Below are positions 26,415 to 34,759 of a DNA stretch of 64,000 nucleotides, in pieces. Numbering within the stretch: position 1 is the first letter of the stretch; each line of letters opens with the position of its first letter. Origin of the DNA: Achromobacter seleniivolatilans (GTDB taxonomy: Bacteria > Pseudomonadota > Gammaproteobacteria > Burkholderiales > Burkholderiaceae_B); the NCBI RefSeq assembly GCF_030864005.1, contig NZ_CP132976.1:2666001-2730000 (forward strand), read 5' to 3'. A program made the translations under genes and the position numbers. The notes beneath the pieces are model-generated. The model saw nothing but the letters and a program-made list of their open reading frames with translations. It did no database searches and was not told the origin of the DNA.

Positions 26415-29402
26415 TCACCCCCCCCCCATTACGCCGCGCACCGCTTGGGCGGACCGGCCATTTCGCTGCAAGTCGTTCACGAAAATGCTGATCACCTCCC
26501 CGTTCAAGTCAAAGCTACGATTCGCGCCCGTTGCCTGCTGCGGCGTGCCGTTGTTGATGATTTCCACTCGAAGGTCGCCGCCCGTCTGGGAACGAGCAAC
26601 AGGCGGTGGCAGCGCTGGAGAGCCAGCCATTCCACCCGCAGCGTGCCCGGTTCGGATGGAGCGCCGCAAAGCGTTAAAGCCGCTGGCGCCACCTAGGGCA
26701 CGGATCTCGTCCTGGTTCAGTACGCCCTCGCCGCGGTGCACGACCCCGGCGGGTTCGAACCGGCCGCCATCCCCGGTGTAGCCACCAGCTGAGAACTGGA
26801 TCCCATTTAGCAAGCCGCCGGCGGTGCCGCCGATACCCGGCATGTTTGCGCCCGACACTGTGGAACCGCCGCCGCCCATCCAGCTGCCCAATGCGCTTCC
26901 CAGGGCGCCAGCCAGAGGTCCGGTGATGCTCTGCTGGATGGCGATCCGGGCCATGTCCGAAATAATGCTATCGGCCAGGTCGCCGAAGTTCAGCTTGCCG
27001 CTGCGGACAAACCCAGACAGCGCATCGTCCATGCCGGAAAATGCGTTCGTCACCGCACCTTCCATAGACGACGCCACATTCTTGGCGCTGTCTGCGTAGT
27101 TCCCCAGCCCTCGCTCCATGCCTAACTGCCACGAGGACTCCGCCTCACGCTTGCGGGCCGCGGAGTCCTGCAAGATTTCCACTTGCCGTTCTTCGCCAAC
27201 TCGCAGAGCTTCGATCCGCGCTTCATACGCAGACGTGGCTAAGCGCGTGGATTCGAGCTGCTGATCTTCTTCCAGCTTTCGGCGCCGTTCGGCATATTCC
27301 CGCCGGATTGCTACTTCCTGCTCCATCTGCTCGCGCTGCTGGTCGGGCAGCCCGACGCCCGCAACATCGATGTCGCGCTCACGCTGGTAGAGGTCGATCT
27401 CACGCTGGATGGCGTCGAAGAAGCGCGCAGACTCGGCGGCCTTCTTAGTGGCCTCTTCGGCCTCCTTCCAAGCATGGATTTCTTCGAACAGCGCTAGCGC
27501 TCGTGAACGGTGCGCATCCGTCCCCTTAGCCTGTTCGATGCGATAACGCTCCTGGGCGTCGGAAGTCATGCCCAGCGTCGCACGCTGCTCTTCAAGACGC
27601 TTAATCAAGCTTGCCAACTCGCTCGCCTGTTCGGCGCCCCCCTTCGGCAGGAACCGGTCATTCAGCCGCTTCTGCGCATCGTTATCGAACAACGGCCCCA
27701 GCGCGTCACGCCACTCCTTCTCCGCCCCCTTAAGCCGCTCGCCGGGCGTGGCGAATTCCTTCAAAAACTTGTCGTAGGCGGCCCGATACTTATCCAACTC
27801 GTTGATGACTGGCGCCACGCCGCTCGCCGCGGCGGCCTGCGCACCCGTCAGCGCCTCGATCTCCTGGCGCAAGCCCGCCACGCTCCCCGACGTTTCGATT
27901 GCCTTCTGTGCAAGCTCTATCAAGCGTCCGCGGCTCGATTCGCTGGCGCGACCCGACGAGATATATGACTCGACCAAGGCTGCAAGGGAGTCTGCCATTT
28001 GCTCAGATGACAGGCTGGTATTGGAGGCCACCGCTTTCATTTCAGCGGTAAAGTCAGCGCGGTACTGGGCGGCGGCGCGAGTTCCCTCAGTTAACGCCGG
28101 CTTGAACGCATTTCCAAGTTCGAAAACGGCGGCTTGGCTTTCCTTGAGCGCCGCGTTCAGGTCGTCCGTCTTGATGCTGATTACTTGCTGGCGCTGCAGG
28201 TTGTTCAGCTCCTTGAACGACGTCACCAACTCATCCACGCTTCGCTTGGTATCGGCCACTTCCCGCGCGCCAGCCGAAGCTGAGTCGCGCGCATCCCGGC
28301 CATACTGGCTCCACGCATAGCCGGCGCCGACAAGCGCGAGCGTAACCGCCCCTACTGGGCCGCCCACAAGGGCGAGAGCCGCACTGGAAGCCCGCGCCAC
28401 GGCGCCGATACCCGCCAACCCTGCGGCAGCTGGGGCACTCACACCTGCCATCCGCGCAAGCGTGGCTTGGTAGCGCGCTGCCTCAATATTGGCGCTAGCG
28501 AACGCTCCCGCCGACGACAAAGCTGCGGCCGTCAATCTGGTACCGAGTACCACCGCCAAGGCACCGGCTCCCATCGTCAGCGCGTTGAGTCCATCCCGAG
28601 CGGCGTCCGAACCCAGCGCATCATTCACCGCCTCAATGACCGACCGCAGCCCGCTCAGGCTGCCGCTTTCATCGGTCAGTAATGCAGACACCGTATTGCG
28701 CAGACCGATCAGCGCTCCACCCAATGTATCTCGCGCGGCGGCGGCGGCTCCGCCATAGCTCTCTTCAAGCGCGCGCAACACCACACCCTGCGCCTCCGCA
28801 GTGCGACCGGAGAGCTCCAACTGCTCCACCATCGCCTTCTGTTCCTCAGTGAAGCGGAACCCCTGCCGGCTCAATGCCGCCAGCCCCTGCGAAGGAATAT
28901 CCAGCGCTCGACCAATGGTCTCGGCGGAAGCACGAATCGTCATACCGGTCCGCGCGGCCATGTCCGCTGCCGCCTGCATTGCACGCGGGAACTCCTGGCC
29001 CGCAACCCCGGTGAACGCCAACAGGGCAGTCTGCGCTTCGGTCACCTCGCCGGCCGAGACAGTGCTGGTCGACTCGATCGCATCGGCCATAGCGTTCAGG
29101 CTGTCGGCGCTCATTGTCGCGGCGCGGCCAGTTGACTCCAGTACCGCGACCAGCTGCGCCTGCTCGTTCTGAGCATTGATCGTGTTCTGGACGAACGCGG
29201 TCAGCGCGGTGCCCACCGAGATACCGGCAAACGCCGCTCCCATCAAGGCAGAGGCGCGAGTCCAGGAGGAACCGGCCTGTTCGGCGCTTTGCTCCATTTC
29301 TCGCCCCGCCCGACGGGTGGTGCGGGCAGCGCGATCCATGTCGGTCTCGAAACTGCCGGTCCGAGCCAGCAGGTCGACGACAATTGATCCGGCAGTAGAC
29401 AT
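26415..29402 (-). CDS. Tail tape measure protein
   Basis: A 995-residue tape measure protein that sets tail length and is ejected during infection. It has a long helical N-terminal part (VDLLARTGSFETDMDRAARTTRRAG), a central hydrophobic Ala/Gly region (about 270-360), long coiled coils (about 590-780) and a C-terminal domain of lambda gpH type (KLNFGDLADSIISDMARIAIQQSITGPL). It is the largest helical gene in the tail operon. Start MSTAGS. Confidence 0.92.
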   Translation of the reverse strand: MSTAGSIVVDLLARTGSFETDMDRAARTTRRAGREMEQSAEQAGSSWTRASALMGAAFAGISVGTALTAFVQNTINAQNEQAQLVAVLESTGRAATMSADSLNAMADAIESTSTVSAGEVTEAQTALLAFTGVAGQEFPRAMQAAADMAARTGMTIRASAETIGRALDIPSQGLAALSRQGFRFTEEQKAMVEQLELSGRTAEAQGVVLRALEESYGGAAAAARDTLGGALIGLRNTVSALLTDESGSLSGLRSVIEAVNDALGSDAARDGLNALTMGAGALAVVLGTRLTAAALSSAGAFASANIEAARYQATLARMAGVSAPAAAGLAGIGAVARASSAALALVGGPVGAVTLALVGAGYAWSQYGRDARDSASAGAREVADTKRSVDELVTSFKELNNLQRQQVISIKTDDLNAALKESQAAVFELGNAFKPALTEGTRAAAQYRADFTAEMKAVASNTSLSSEQMADSLAALVESYISSGRASESSRGRLIELAQKAIETSGSVAGLRQEIEALTGAQAAAASGVAPVINELDKYRAAYDKFLKEFATPGERLKGAEKEWRDALGPLFDNDAQKRLNDRFLPKGGAEQASELASLIKRLEEQRATLGMTSDAQERYRIEQAKGTDAHRSRALALFEEIHAWKEAEEATKKAAESARFFDAIQREIDLYQRERDIDVAGVGLPDQQREQMEQEVAIRREYAERRRKLEEDQQLESTRLATSAYEARIEALRVGEERQVEILQDSAARKREAESSWQLGMERGLGNYADSAKNVASSMEGAVTNAFSGMDDALSGFVRSGKLNFGDLADSIISDMARIAIQQSITGPLAGALGSALGSWMGGGGSTVSGANMPGIGGTAGGLLNGIQFSAGGYTGDGGRFEPAGVVHRGEGVLNQDEIRALGGASGFNALRRSIRTGHAAGGMAGSPALPPPVARSQTGGDLRVEIINNGTPQQATGANRSFDLNGEVISIFVNDLQRNGRSAQAVRGVMGGG

Positions 29403-29411
29403 GTGATGTAC

Positions 29412-29747
29412 CTATGCCCGTGAGGGCCTCATTCCAAGGGCGGCGAACGTCTTTAAGTCCGCTTCTGAAAACTGATCCGAAAGCAACGGCGTCTGGTCAT
29501 CGTCTTGCCGAAGACCCATGCCACCCACCAGCCAATCCAGGCGTGCTGGGAAGTCCCCGCCAACCTGGACCTGAGCCAACATGGCCGCGGGGCGGTGGTA
29601 GCGGTGTAGGTCGTCGAAGGGAGACTCCTGGTAAAACTGCTGCCAGGATCGAAATTCGGCCTCCGTCAACGTTGCTTTCAGCTCTCCGACGGTCCGCCCC
29701 AGGCCCAGGGCCAGGATGTGCCAGAAGCGGACCTCGCCCGTTAGCCT
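29412..29747 (-). CDS. Tail chaperone T-domain (gpGT extension)
   Basis: A 111-codon frame entered by -1 frameshift at the end of gpG. From the slip the frame reads RLTGEVRFWHILALGLGRTVGELKAT and continues LTEAEFRSWQQFYQESPFDD to the stop. This is a DUF4035/gpT-like tail assembly chaperone. A TTG at 29669 could open a shorter product, but the open frame back to the slippery site supports a GT fusion as in lambda. Confidence 0.82.
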   Translation of the reverse strand, partial: RLTGEVRFWHILALGLGRTVGELKATLTEAEFRSWQQFYQESPFDDLHRYHRPAAMLAQVQVGGDFPARLDWLVGGMGLRQDDDQTPLLSDQFSEADLKTFAALGMRPSRA

Positions 29748-30073
29748 TTTCCCCGCAGATCCGCGAAGTCGTTGACCTCGGCGATCACATCCGACAGCTT
29801 GCGCAGAACCTTGGGCTTTATGCGGTTCGCCTGGTCCAGGCTCAGCGCTGGCTTGCCCTCAGGCGTCACCATGCTGGCGACGACCAAGCGGCTGTGGGCA
29901 CGATCGCGGACGTCTTCGTCTGGGGACGTCAGCGCGGCGACCCATTTGTTGAACTCCACGTGGCTGATCGCCTTGAAGTTCAGCGTGTGCTTCTTGCCGT
30001 CGCCCAACTCGACCTCACGGGCCACGACCTCGTCGCTGACGAACATGGCGTCTGGCAGTTCATGCTTTTCCAT
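29741..30073 (-). CDS. Tail assembly chaperone G
   Basis: A 110-residue gpG-like chaperone that coats the tape measure protein during tail assembly. It is charged and helical, with HTLNFKAISHVEFNKWVAAL in the middle. It starts 9 bp after the tail-tube stop and ends in RGKG just after the slippery heptamer, so most ribosomes make G and a minority make GT. Confidence 0.8.
   Translation of the reverse strand: MEKHELPDAMFVSDEVVAREVELGDGKKHTLNFKAISHVEFNKWVAALTSPDEDVRDRAHSRLVVASMVTPEGKPALSLDQANRIKPKVLRKLSDVIAEVNDFADLRGKG
29747..29753 (-). other. Programmed -1 frameshift site G_GGA_AAA
   Basis: In the gpG frame the codons run CGG GGA AAA GGC TAA. The heptamer G GGA AAA fits the X_XXY_YYZ slippery consensus. 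A -1 slip leads straight into the open T frame with no stop. Confidence 0.82.
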
Positions 30074-30082
30074 GTCGCCCCC

Positions 30083-30577
30083 TTAAGCCGCCGGCTTGAA
30101 GTTCCAGTCAACCTTGCCCGAACGCTGCAGCGTCAGATTGCCGGTGACACGGTCATTGGTGGCAGCATCGATCGTCACCTCAGCAATGTAGGCCTGGATG
30201 CGGGCTGCGGTGCGTGCCGCTGGCCACACCATCGTGTCATCGAGGATGGTCGGAGGGGCAATGCCATCGGAGAAGCCAACGATCCATTCCAGAACCGCGC
30301 CGGATTCCTTAAGCGTGGTCAGTACGCCCTGATGCGATTCCGCAGTCGGAATGAAGTTGAAGGGGACCGACACCTGACCAGGTGCGCCCAGACCCGGAAC
30401 AAACTCCTGATCCTCGATAGCATCCAGGCAGGTAACGTCGATCTGCGACTTGGTGCCCGCCCCCAAGCCTGTGATACCCGTGGGGCAGGCCATCTTCAGG
30501 ATGACCGGGTCCGGGGTGGCCAGGGTATTGAGCACGAACAAGTGGGTGCCCTGGGTCTTGATAATGCCAGCAGTCAT
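30083..30577 (-). CDS. Major tail tube protein
   Basis: A 164-residue beta-rich protein of tail-tube type: DVTCLDAIEDQEFVPGLG, then SVPFNFIPTAESHQGVL and DRVTGNLTLQRSGKVDW at the end. It polymerises into the tail tube. The ATG at 30577 directly follows a terminator-like hairpin, so this very abundant protein may have its own promoter or be fed by read-through. Confidence 0.85.
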   Translation of the reverse strand: MTAGIIKTQGTHLFVLNTLATPDPVILKMACPTGITGLGAGTKSQIDVTCLDAIEDQEFVPGLGAPGQVSVPFNFIPTAESHQGVLTTLKESGAVLEWIVGFSDGIAPPTILDDTMVWPAARTAARIQAYIAEVTIDAATNDRVTGNLTLQRSGKVDWNFKPAA

Positions 30578-30589
30578 GATGACCTCACA

Positions 30590-30614
30590 AAAAAAGGCCC
30601 GCACATGGCGGGCT
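30590..30614 (-). terminator. Terminator/attenuator upstream of tail tube gene
   Basis: A GCCCGC/GCGGGC stem with a 5-base loop, followed on the minus strand by seven T. It sits between the connector genes and the tail tube gene, inside the late operon, so it should only partly stop transcription in an antiterminated late phase. Confidence 0.72.
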
Positions 30615-30638
30615 GATGGTTCTGCAAAAATTGACGGC

Positions 30639-31010
30639 CTACCGGCTCCTGATGAAGTCGGCTTGCAGTCCAATGCGAAACAGCTTCGTATCCGTCTCGC
30701 GGGTGTGGATGATGATGCGATTGGCGACGCCGGCGACGTCTAGCGCATCGCGCACTGCCCCAGCCAGCGATATGCAAGCGGCCTCTTGGTCATCGGTTGG
30801 ACCTGCCCAACAGTCGATTTGGACCGTGCCGTTGTCGGCGTCTGGAGGCCCGCTTAACTGGTCGTAGGGGTTATCAATGACCGTAAACCAGGTGATGTAC
30901 GGAGTAGGCGTACCCTGGGGCGCCATGCCCGATCCGTAGATCCTTGGATCGTCGCCGACATGACCACGTACCGCTATCGTGTTGAGAGTCTTGAATACCG
31001 GAGCCAGCAT
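30639..31010 (-). CDS. DUF3168-like tail completion protein
   Basis: A 123-residue protein with PTPYITWFTVIDNPYDQLSG and VQIDCWA followed by a helical AGAVRDAL segment, the DUF3168 (gpU/gp17-like) tail terminator pattern. It caps the tail tube for joining to the head. ATG at 31010 shares a base with the previous TGA. Confidence 0.8.
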   Translation of the reverse strand: MLAPVFKTLNTIAVRGHVGDDPRIYGSGMAPQGTPTPYITWFTVIDNPYDQLSGPPDADNGTVQIDCWAGPTDDQEAACISLAGAVRDALDVAGVANRIIIHTRETDTKLFRIGLQADFIRSR

Positions 31011-31495
31011 CACAGCCTCCCTTCTCGCCGGGCCTTGGCGACTACATTGCTGATCTGACTTACAACATCTGCGCTCACCAGTTCGATGACTCGTTGACCG
31101 TGCTGCTGGACCGCAGGCCTAAGCCATGGTTTCGCAGGCTGGTGACTGGACCCGTATTCCATCAGCGCCGCCGTCTTGCGAGTCGTCACGGGTTCCTTAC
31201 CCTTGCGTGCGTAAGTCTTCTGGCGAACGCGCACTAGGTAACGCTCGCCCTTACTGCCAGTAGGCGGCTTGCCGCGGCTGGCGATGACGTTCTGCAACAG
31301 CAGGCCGGTGGATTCGTCTCCCCTCTGCGCGATCGAGGCCAGCAGGTTTTCCTTGGCCCTGTCTCGCAGATACCGGGCACCACGCGCCAGCGCCGTCTTC
31401 ACCGGACCGCCGCGATTGGAGACGATCTCGGTTGGCAGCGACTGAAGCGTGCGCATCACATCATCGACACCGCGCAACTTCATTTCTACCTTCAC
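31010..31495 (-). CDS. HK97 gp10-like head-tail connector protein
   Basis: A 161-residue protein of the HK97-gp10 family: MKLRGVDDVMRTLQSLP at the N terminus, ARGARYLRDRAKENL, and AALMEYGSSHQPAKPWLRPAV near the end. The family lies between head closure and tail terminator genes and helps head-tail joining. Overlaps the next upstream gene by 4 bp. Confidence 0.85.
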   Translation of the reverse strand: MKVEMKLRGVDDVMRTLQSLPTEIVSNRGGPVKTALARGARYLRDRAKENLLASIAQRGDESTGLLLQNVIASRGKPPTGSKGERYLVRVRQKTYARKGKEPVTTRKTAALMEYGSSHQPAKPWLRPAVQQHGQRVIELVSADVVSQISNVVAKARREGRL

Positions 31496-31710
31496 AGCGG
31501 CTCTCCTTCCGGCCTGGCCTCGCCTGCCAGCTCTCCGTCCAGCGTCATTGCGGGCGACTCATCCTGCTCATCGTCGGCGGCCAGCGCCTCCAGCAGCAGG
31601 TCCAACTTTTGCTCGATGCGCACCTGCCCTGCTTCGATGCGCTCCATCTGCGAGTGTGTGGCGCGCCCCCCCGTTGTCGGGCTTCGCGTTGGCGGAAACT
31701 GTATAGGCAT
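31492..31710 (-). CDS. Small coiled-coil protein in head-tail region
   Basis: A 72-residue acidic protein with a short coiled coil (SQMERIEAGQVRIEQKLDLLLEAL). The ATG at 31710 is two bases after the upstream TAG, and its end overlaps the gp10-like start. No named family; coiled-coil accessory proteins are common here. Confidence 0.6.
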   Translation of the reverse strand: MPIQFPPTRSPTTGGRATHSQMERIEAGQVRIEQKLDLLLEALAADDEQDESPAMTLDGELAGEARPEGEPL

Positions 31711-31712
31711 GG

Positions 31713-32087
31713 CTATTGGCCCTCGCTCGGTCCATCCACACAGCGCAGGCGCCATTCGCGGCGCGCCGTGGGGTCCGTCTCGGCGGACTGGATATTGAAA
31801 ATCTGGCTGTCCCAGCGCAGGCGCCAGGACGCAATCACGGTAGGGCTCGACGGGAACCAGCGCAGGTTCACCCGTGCGCTGATCTCCGCCTGCGTCGCGT
31901 TCCCGCCTTGGAACTCCCGGCCGGCGCCGGTGAGCACTTCGGCAGGCACATCTTCGAGCCGCAAACCATCGTCCAGCACCACGGGCTGCCAGCCGCCGCT
32001 GCCGGGCACGATGTAGCCGTTTTCGTCGCGCAGGGGCTCCCCCTTCGTCTCGAAGGTCACGCGGTGCCGTAGTCGATGAGCCAGCAT
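31713..32087 (-). CDS. Head closure (head-tail adaptor) protein
   Basis: A 124-residue protein like SPP1 gp16 or HK97 gp7-type head closure proteins: LAHRLRHRVTFETKGEPLRDENGYI, then ISARVNLRWF and WRLRWDSQIFNIQSAE. It seals the connector after packaging. The ATG at 32087 shares its first base with the preceding TGA. Confidence 0.82.
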   Translation of the reverse strand: MLAHRLRHRVTFETKGEPLRDENGYIVPGSGGWQPVVLDDGLRLEDVPAEVLTGAGREFQGGNATQAEISARVNLRWFPSSPTVIASWRLRWDSQIFNIQSAETDPTARREWRLRCVDGPSEGQ

Positions 32088-32416
32088 CACGCCCCCCATC
32101 CAATGCGATGCGGCGCCAGCTTCACTTCGGCCGCGGTGCGCAGCTTGGCGATATCGTCGGGGCTGGCTTGGTAGGTGGCCTGGAGAAGCAGCATCACACC
32201 CAGCAGCATGCTGTCAGGTGGAGCAAGAAGCGGATCAGCAGCCACCCGCACGCCATCGACCAGCACCACAGCCGGTACTGGCTCCAGCAGCCCCCGGTTC
32301 ATGTACTGCACCGCCTCGTCCTCAGCGCTATTCAGCAGCATTTGCAGTTTCGCGTCATCGGCGTTGTGAATGACATCCAGGAACCGCTTCGCAGTTTCGA
32401 GGCTGAGCACGGACAT
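32087..32416 (-). CDS. Head-tail connector protein, gp6-like
   Basis: A 109-residue helical adaptor of HK97 gp6/SPP1 gp15 type: LETAKRFLDVIHNADDAKLQMLLNSAEDEAVQYMNR. It binds below the portal. The ATG at 32416 has AAGGA six to ten bases upstream; the TTG at 32422 is less likely. Confidence 0.8.
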   Translation of the reverse strand: MSVLSLETAKRFLDVIHNADDAKLQMLLNSAEDEAVQYMNRGLLEPVPAVVLVDGVRVAADPLLAPPDSMLLGVMLLLQATYQASPDDIAKLRTAAEVKLAPHRIGWGA

Positions 32417-32418
32417 GA

Positions 32419-32643
32419 TCAATCCTTCTTGCTTCGAGCGCGCCGCGAAGTATCACTCGGCTCGCTGGCTCCGGAGGAATCGCCTGCAGGGTTGCTGGAT
32501 GCGGCTTCCTTGACCGTCGGCGAGACGAACTCCGCCAGCCCCTTCTGGACCAGACGCTCGCCGATTCGCTCGGACACTTCGAACACATCACCACGGCGGC
32601 GCGTGCCCATGTGTTCGAAGGGGGATATTGCCTTCACTTCCAT
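32419..32643 (-). CDS. Small hypothetical protein after capsid gene
   Basis: A 74-residue protein: an N-terminal fold (EVKAISPFEHMGTRRRGDVFEVSERIGERLVQKGLAEFV) followed by a Ser/Pro-rich basic tail. Small proteins of this shape often follow HK97-type capsid genes and may be minor head or connector proteins. Start at MEVKAIS. Confidence 0.6.
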   Translation of the reverse strand: MEVKAISPFEHMGTRRRGDVFEVSERIGERLVQKGLAEFVSPTVKEAASSNPAGDSSGASEPSDTSRRARSKKD

Positions 32644-32690
32644 GTATATCTCCTGGTAGACGGGCGGCGGCCCTCCGCCGCCCATTGGCT

Positions 32691-33869
32691 TCAACCGCCT
32701 GCCGGCACGTCGAGACCGGCGAAGCCGCCCTTCACGAACGCTTCAGGCCGGAATACGGTCAGCGCCACGCGCTCTTCAACCAACAGGGTCACGCGGTTGG
32801 TGACGACGTTGTCGCGGTCTTCCAGCGAAACCGTCAGATTCACGTCCTCGCGGTCCCAGCCCTGCGCGCCCATGGCAAAGGCGCCGACCAGGAAGTCGCC
32901 CGCGCCCATGGCCGTGGTCGTGACGATGGAGCGCCCCCACAGGCCAGCCTGCGTGACGAAGCGCGGATTGGCGAACAGGTAGCCGTTCGTCGTGTCCTTC
33001 AGCAGCTCGATCGCCGTCCAGTCGATGGGCGACAGCACGATGCCGTCAGCGGGATACTCGGCCAGCTCGGCCTGCAACAGAGCGAGGCGCAGGCGGTCCA
33101 GGCGATTCTCGGCTTGCACGACCACGCCAGGGTTGGCGTAGGCGATGGCCTGGGTATAGACACCGTCGATGTTCAGGCCCACACCGCTGCCCTTGAGCAG
33201 TTGACGGTCTTCGACCAGCTTCAGGCCGTAGCGCAGGCGACCGTCGACGTAAGACTGCAGCATCGGTACGTCGGACAGGATCTGTTTCGTCGCACGGATC
33301 CAATGCGCGATGGTGGCCACGGGCGCCGAGGCATCTTCGAACGTCAGCGTCGACTCGGGCTTGAGGGTGCCTTCGGCCACAGGTGCGGCGTTGTTCGTAA
33401 AGCCGGTTTCCCGCACGAATTCCACCGCGTTGGACGAGGTACGTCCCCAACTGAGAAGGTCACGCACGCGCAACTGCTGGTTGGGCGGCGCGACGATGCC
33501 GGGCACACGCTGGGGCACGACCAGGTCGCCGGCCGTCCCGGTGCTGATCTCGGCGCTGACGGGCGCACGGAACTTACCGCGCGGATTGGAGGCGAAGGCG
33601 GTGAAGTCCTCGCGCTCGCTGAACTGCTCGCCCATCGACTTGGGCCGTGCGCCTTCGCCGCCACCATTCTGGACCTTCGCCAGGAGTTGTTCGGCGCTGG
33701 CCAGGCGGGCCTGCAGTTCACCCTGCGTGGTCAGGGTCTTGTCGATATCGGCGCGCAGTTTCTGGTCCATCGTGCCGCGCGCGTTGGCGGTTTCGGCCAT
33801 GCTCTTCAGTTGGTCGCTGACAGTTTTCAGGTTGGCGTTGATCTGTTCGATCTGCTGTTCCGGGGTCAT
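32691..33869 (-). CDS. HK97-type major capsid protein
   Basis: A 392-residue capsid protein. Residues 1-75 are a coiled-coil scaffold-like delta domain that the prohead protease probably removes. The rest is HK97 fold: GTAGDLVVPQRVPGIVAP, the E-loop region, and FEDASAPVATIAHWIRATKQILSD. The C-terminal end is VALTVFRPEAFVKGG. Order protease-capsid-connectors is typical. Confidence 0.93.
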   Translation of the reverse strand: MTPEQQIEQINANLKTVSDQLKSMAETANARGTMDQKLRADIDKTLTTQGELQARLASAEQLLAKVQNGGGEGARPKSMGEQFSEREDFTAFASNPRGKFRAPVSAEISTGTAGDLVVPQRVPGIVAPPNQQLRVRDLLSWGRTSSNAVEFVRETGFTNNAAPVAEGTLKPESTLTFEDASAPVATIAHWIRATKQILSDVPMLQSYVDGRLRYGLKLVEDRQLLKGSGVGLNIDGVYTQAIAYANPGVVVQAENRLDRLRLALLQAELAEYPADGIVLSPIDWTAIELLKDTTNGYLFANPRFVTQAGLWGRSIVTTTAMGAGDFLVGAFAMGAQGWDREDVNLTVSLEDRDNVVTNRVTLLVEERVALTVFRPEAFVKGGFAGLDVPAGG

Positions 33870-33879
33870 TACGTGTTCC

Positions 33880-34749
33880 TTAATTCAGGATGGTTGCGAG
33901 GGATGCGGCCAGATCGGCCGTGGTATTAAGAGCAGCCGGGTGACCCGTGCCGCGTCCGGCGGCATCACGCACACCGCTGCCAGCCGAATCGCTCAGGCTG
34001 GACTTGAATTCAGAGATCAGGCGCTGGGCCTCGCTGCGCGGCAGGCCTGCTGCCCGCATTGCCGATTCGATTCGGCGCACGGCGCTGGCCGAGGTGCCGC
34101 TGGTGCCCTTGCCAACCTGGTCGGACGACAGAAGCTCGTCGGCATAGCCTTGGTCGATCGCCTGACTGCCGCCTATCCACGTTTCGCCGTCCATCTGGCG
34201 TTGAACGTAGGCCAGATCCTGGCCGCTACGCGCGACGTAGATGTCAGCCATAGCAGCATCGAAGGGTTCCATTGTGTCTGCGAACTCGCGCAGGTCATGG
34301 CGATTGCCCTGGGCCATCACCCAGCAATTGTGAATCATCAGGAAGCCGGCGCGCGCGATCTGCACCGTGTCACCTGCCATGGCAATGATGGAGGCGGCAC
34401 TGGCTGCCAAACCCAGCACCTTGACGGTCACCTCCCCCTGATGCTCGCGCAGCAGGTTGTAGATGGCCAGACCTTCGAACATATCGCCACCGGGGCTATT
34501 GACGTTGACCGTCACCGGGCCCGCGCCCATGCTGCGCAGGGCGCCAGCGATGCGCTTGACGGTCACCCCTTCGCCGGTCCACCAGTCGTATCCGATCACG
34601 TCGTAGACGCTGATGGTCCGCTCCGCTTCGTCCTCTACAGCAGCACGTACGCCCGCGTCCCAGCGTTCCAGGGCACGCGGTGACATGTAGGACGACACGG
34701 CCGCGCACGGGCGACCAGCCGGCGCCGCCGGCAGGTTCTTTTTGCTCAT
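33880..34749 (-). CDS. ClpP-like prohead maturation protease
   Basis: A 289-residue S14-type protease. It has NSPGGDMFEGLAIYN, the nucleophile Ser near 117 in GLAASAAS, and the His near 140 in MIHNCW. A C-terminal low-complexity extension follows about residue 210. It cuts capsid delta domains during head maturation. The place between portal and capsid fits HK97-like head modules. Confidence 0.9.
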   Translation of the reverse strand: MSKKNLPAAPAGRPCAAVSSYMSPRALERWDAGVRAAVEDEAERTISVYDVIGYDWWTGEGVTVKRIAGALRSMGAGPVTVNVNSPGGDMFEGLAIYNLLREHQGEVTVKVLGLAASAASIIAMAGDTVQIARAGFLMIHNCWVMAQGNRHDLREFADTMEPFDAAMADIYVARSGQDLAYVQRQMDGETWIGGSQAIDQGYADELLSSDQVGKGTSGTSASAVRRIESAMRAAGLPRSEAQRLISEFKSSLSDSAGSGVRDAAGRGTGHPAALNTTADLAASLATILN

Positions 34750-34759
34750 TGGAAGTACC

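Noticed and set aside
26412..26425. Run of C between the minor tail gene and the tape measure stop as a phase switch
   Set aside because: It lies in the gene junction next to the tape-measure stop, so slippage would hardly affect a product.
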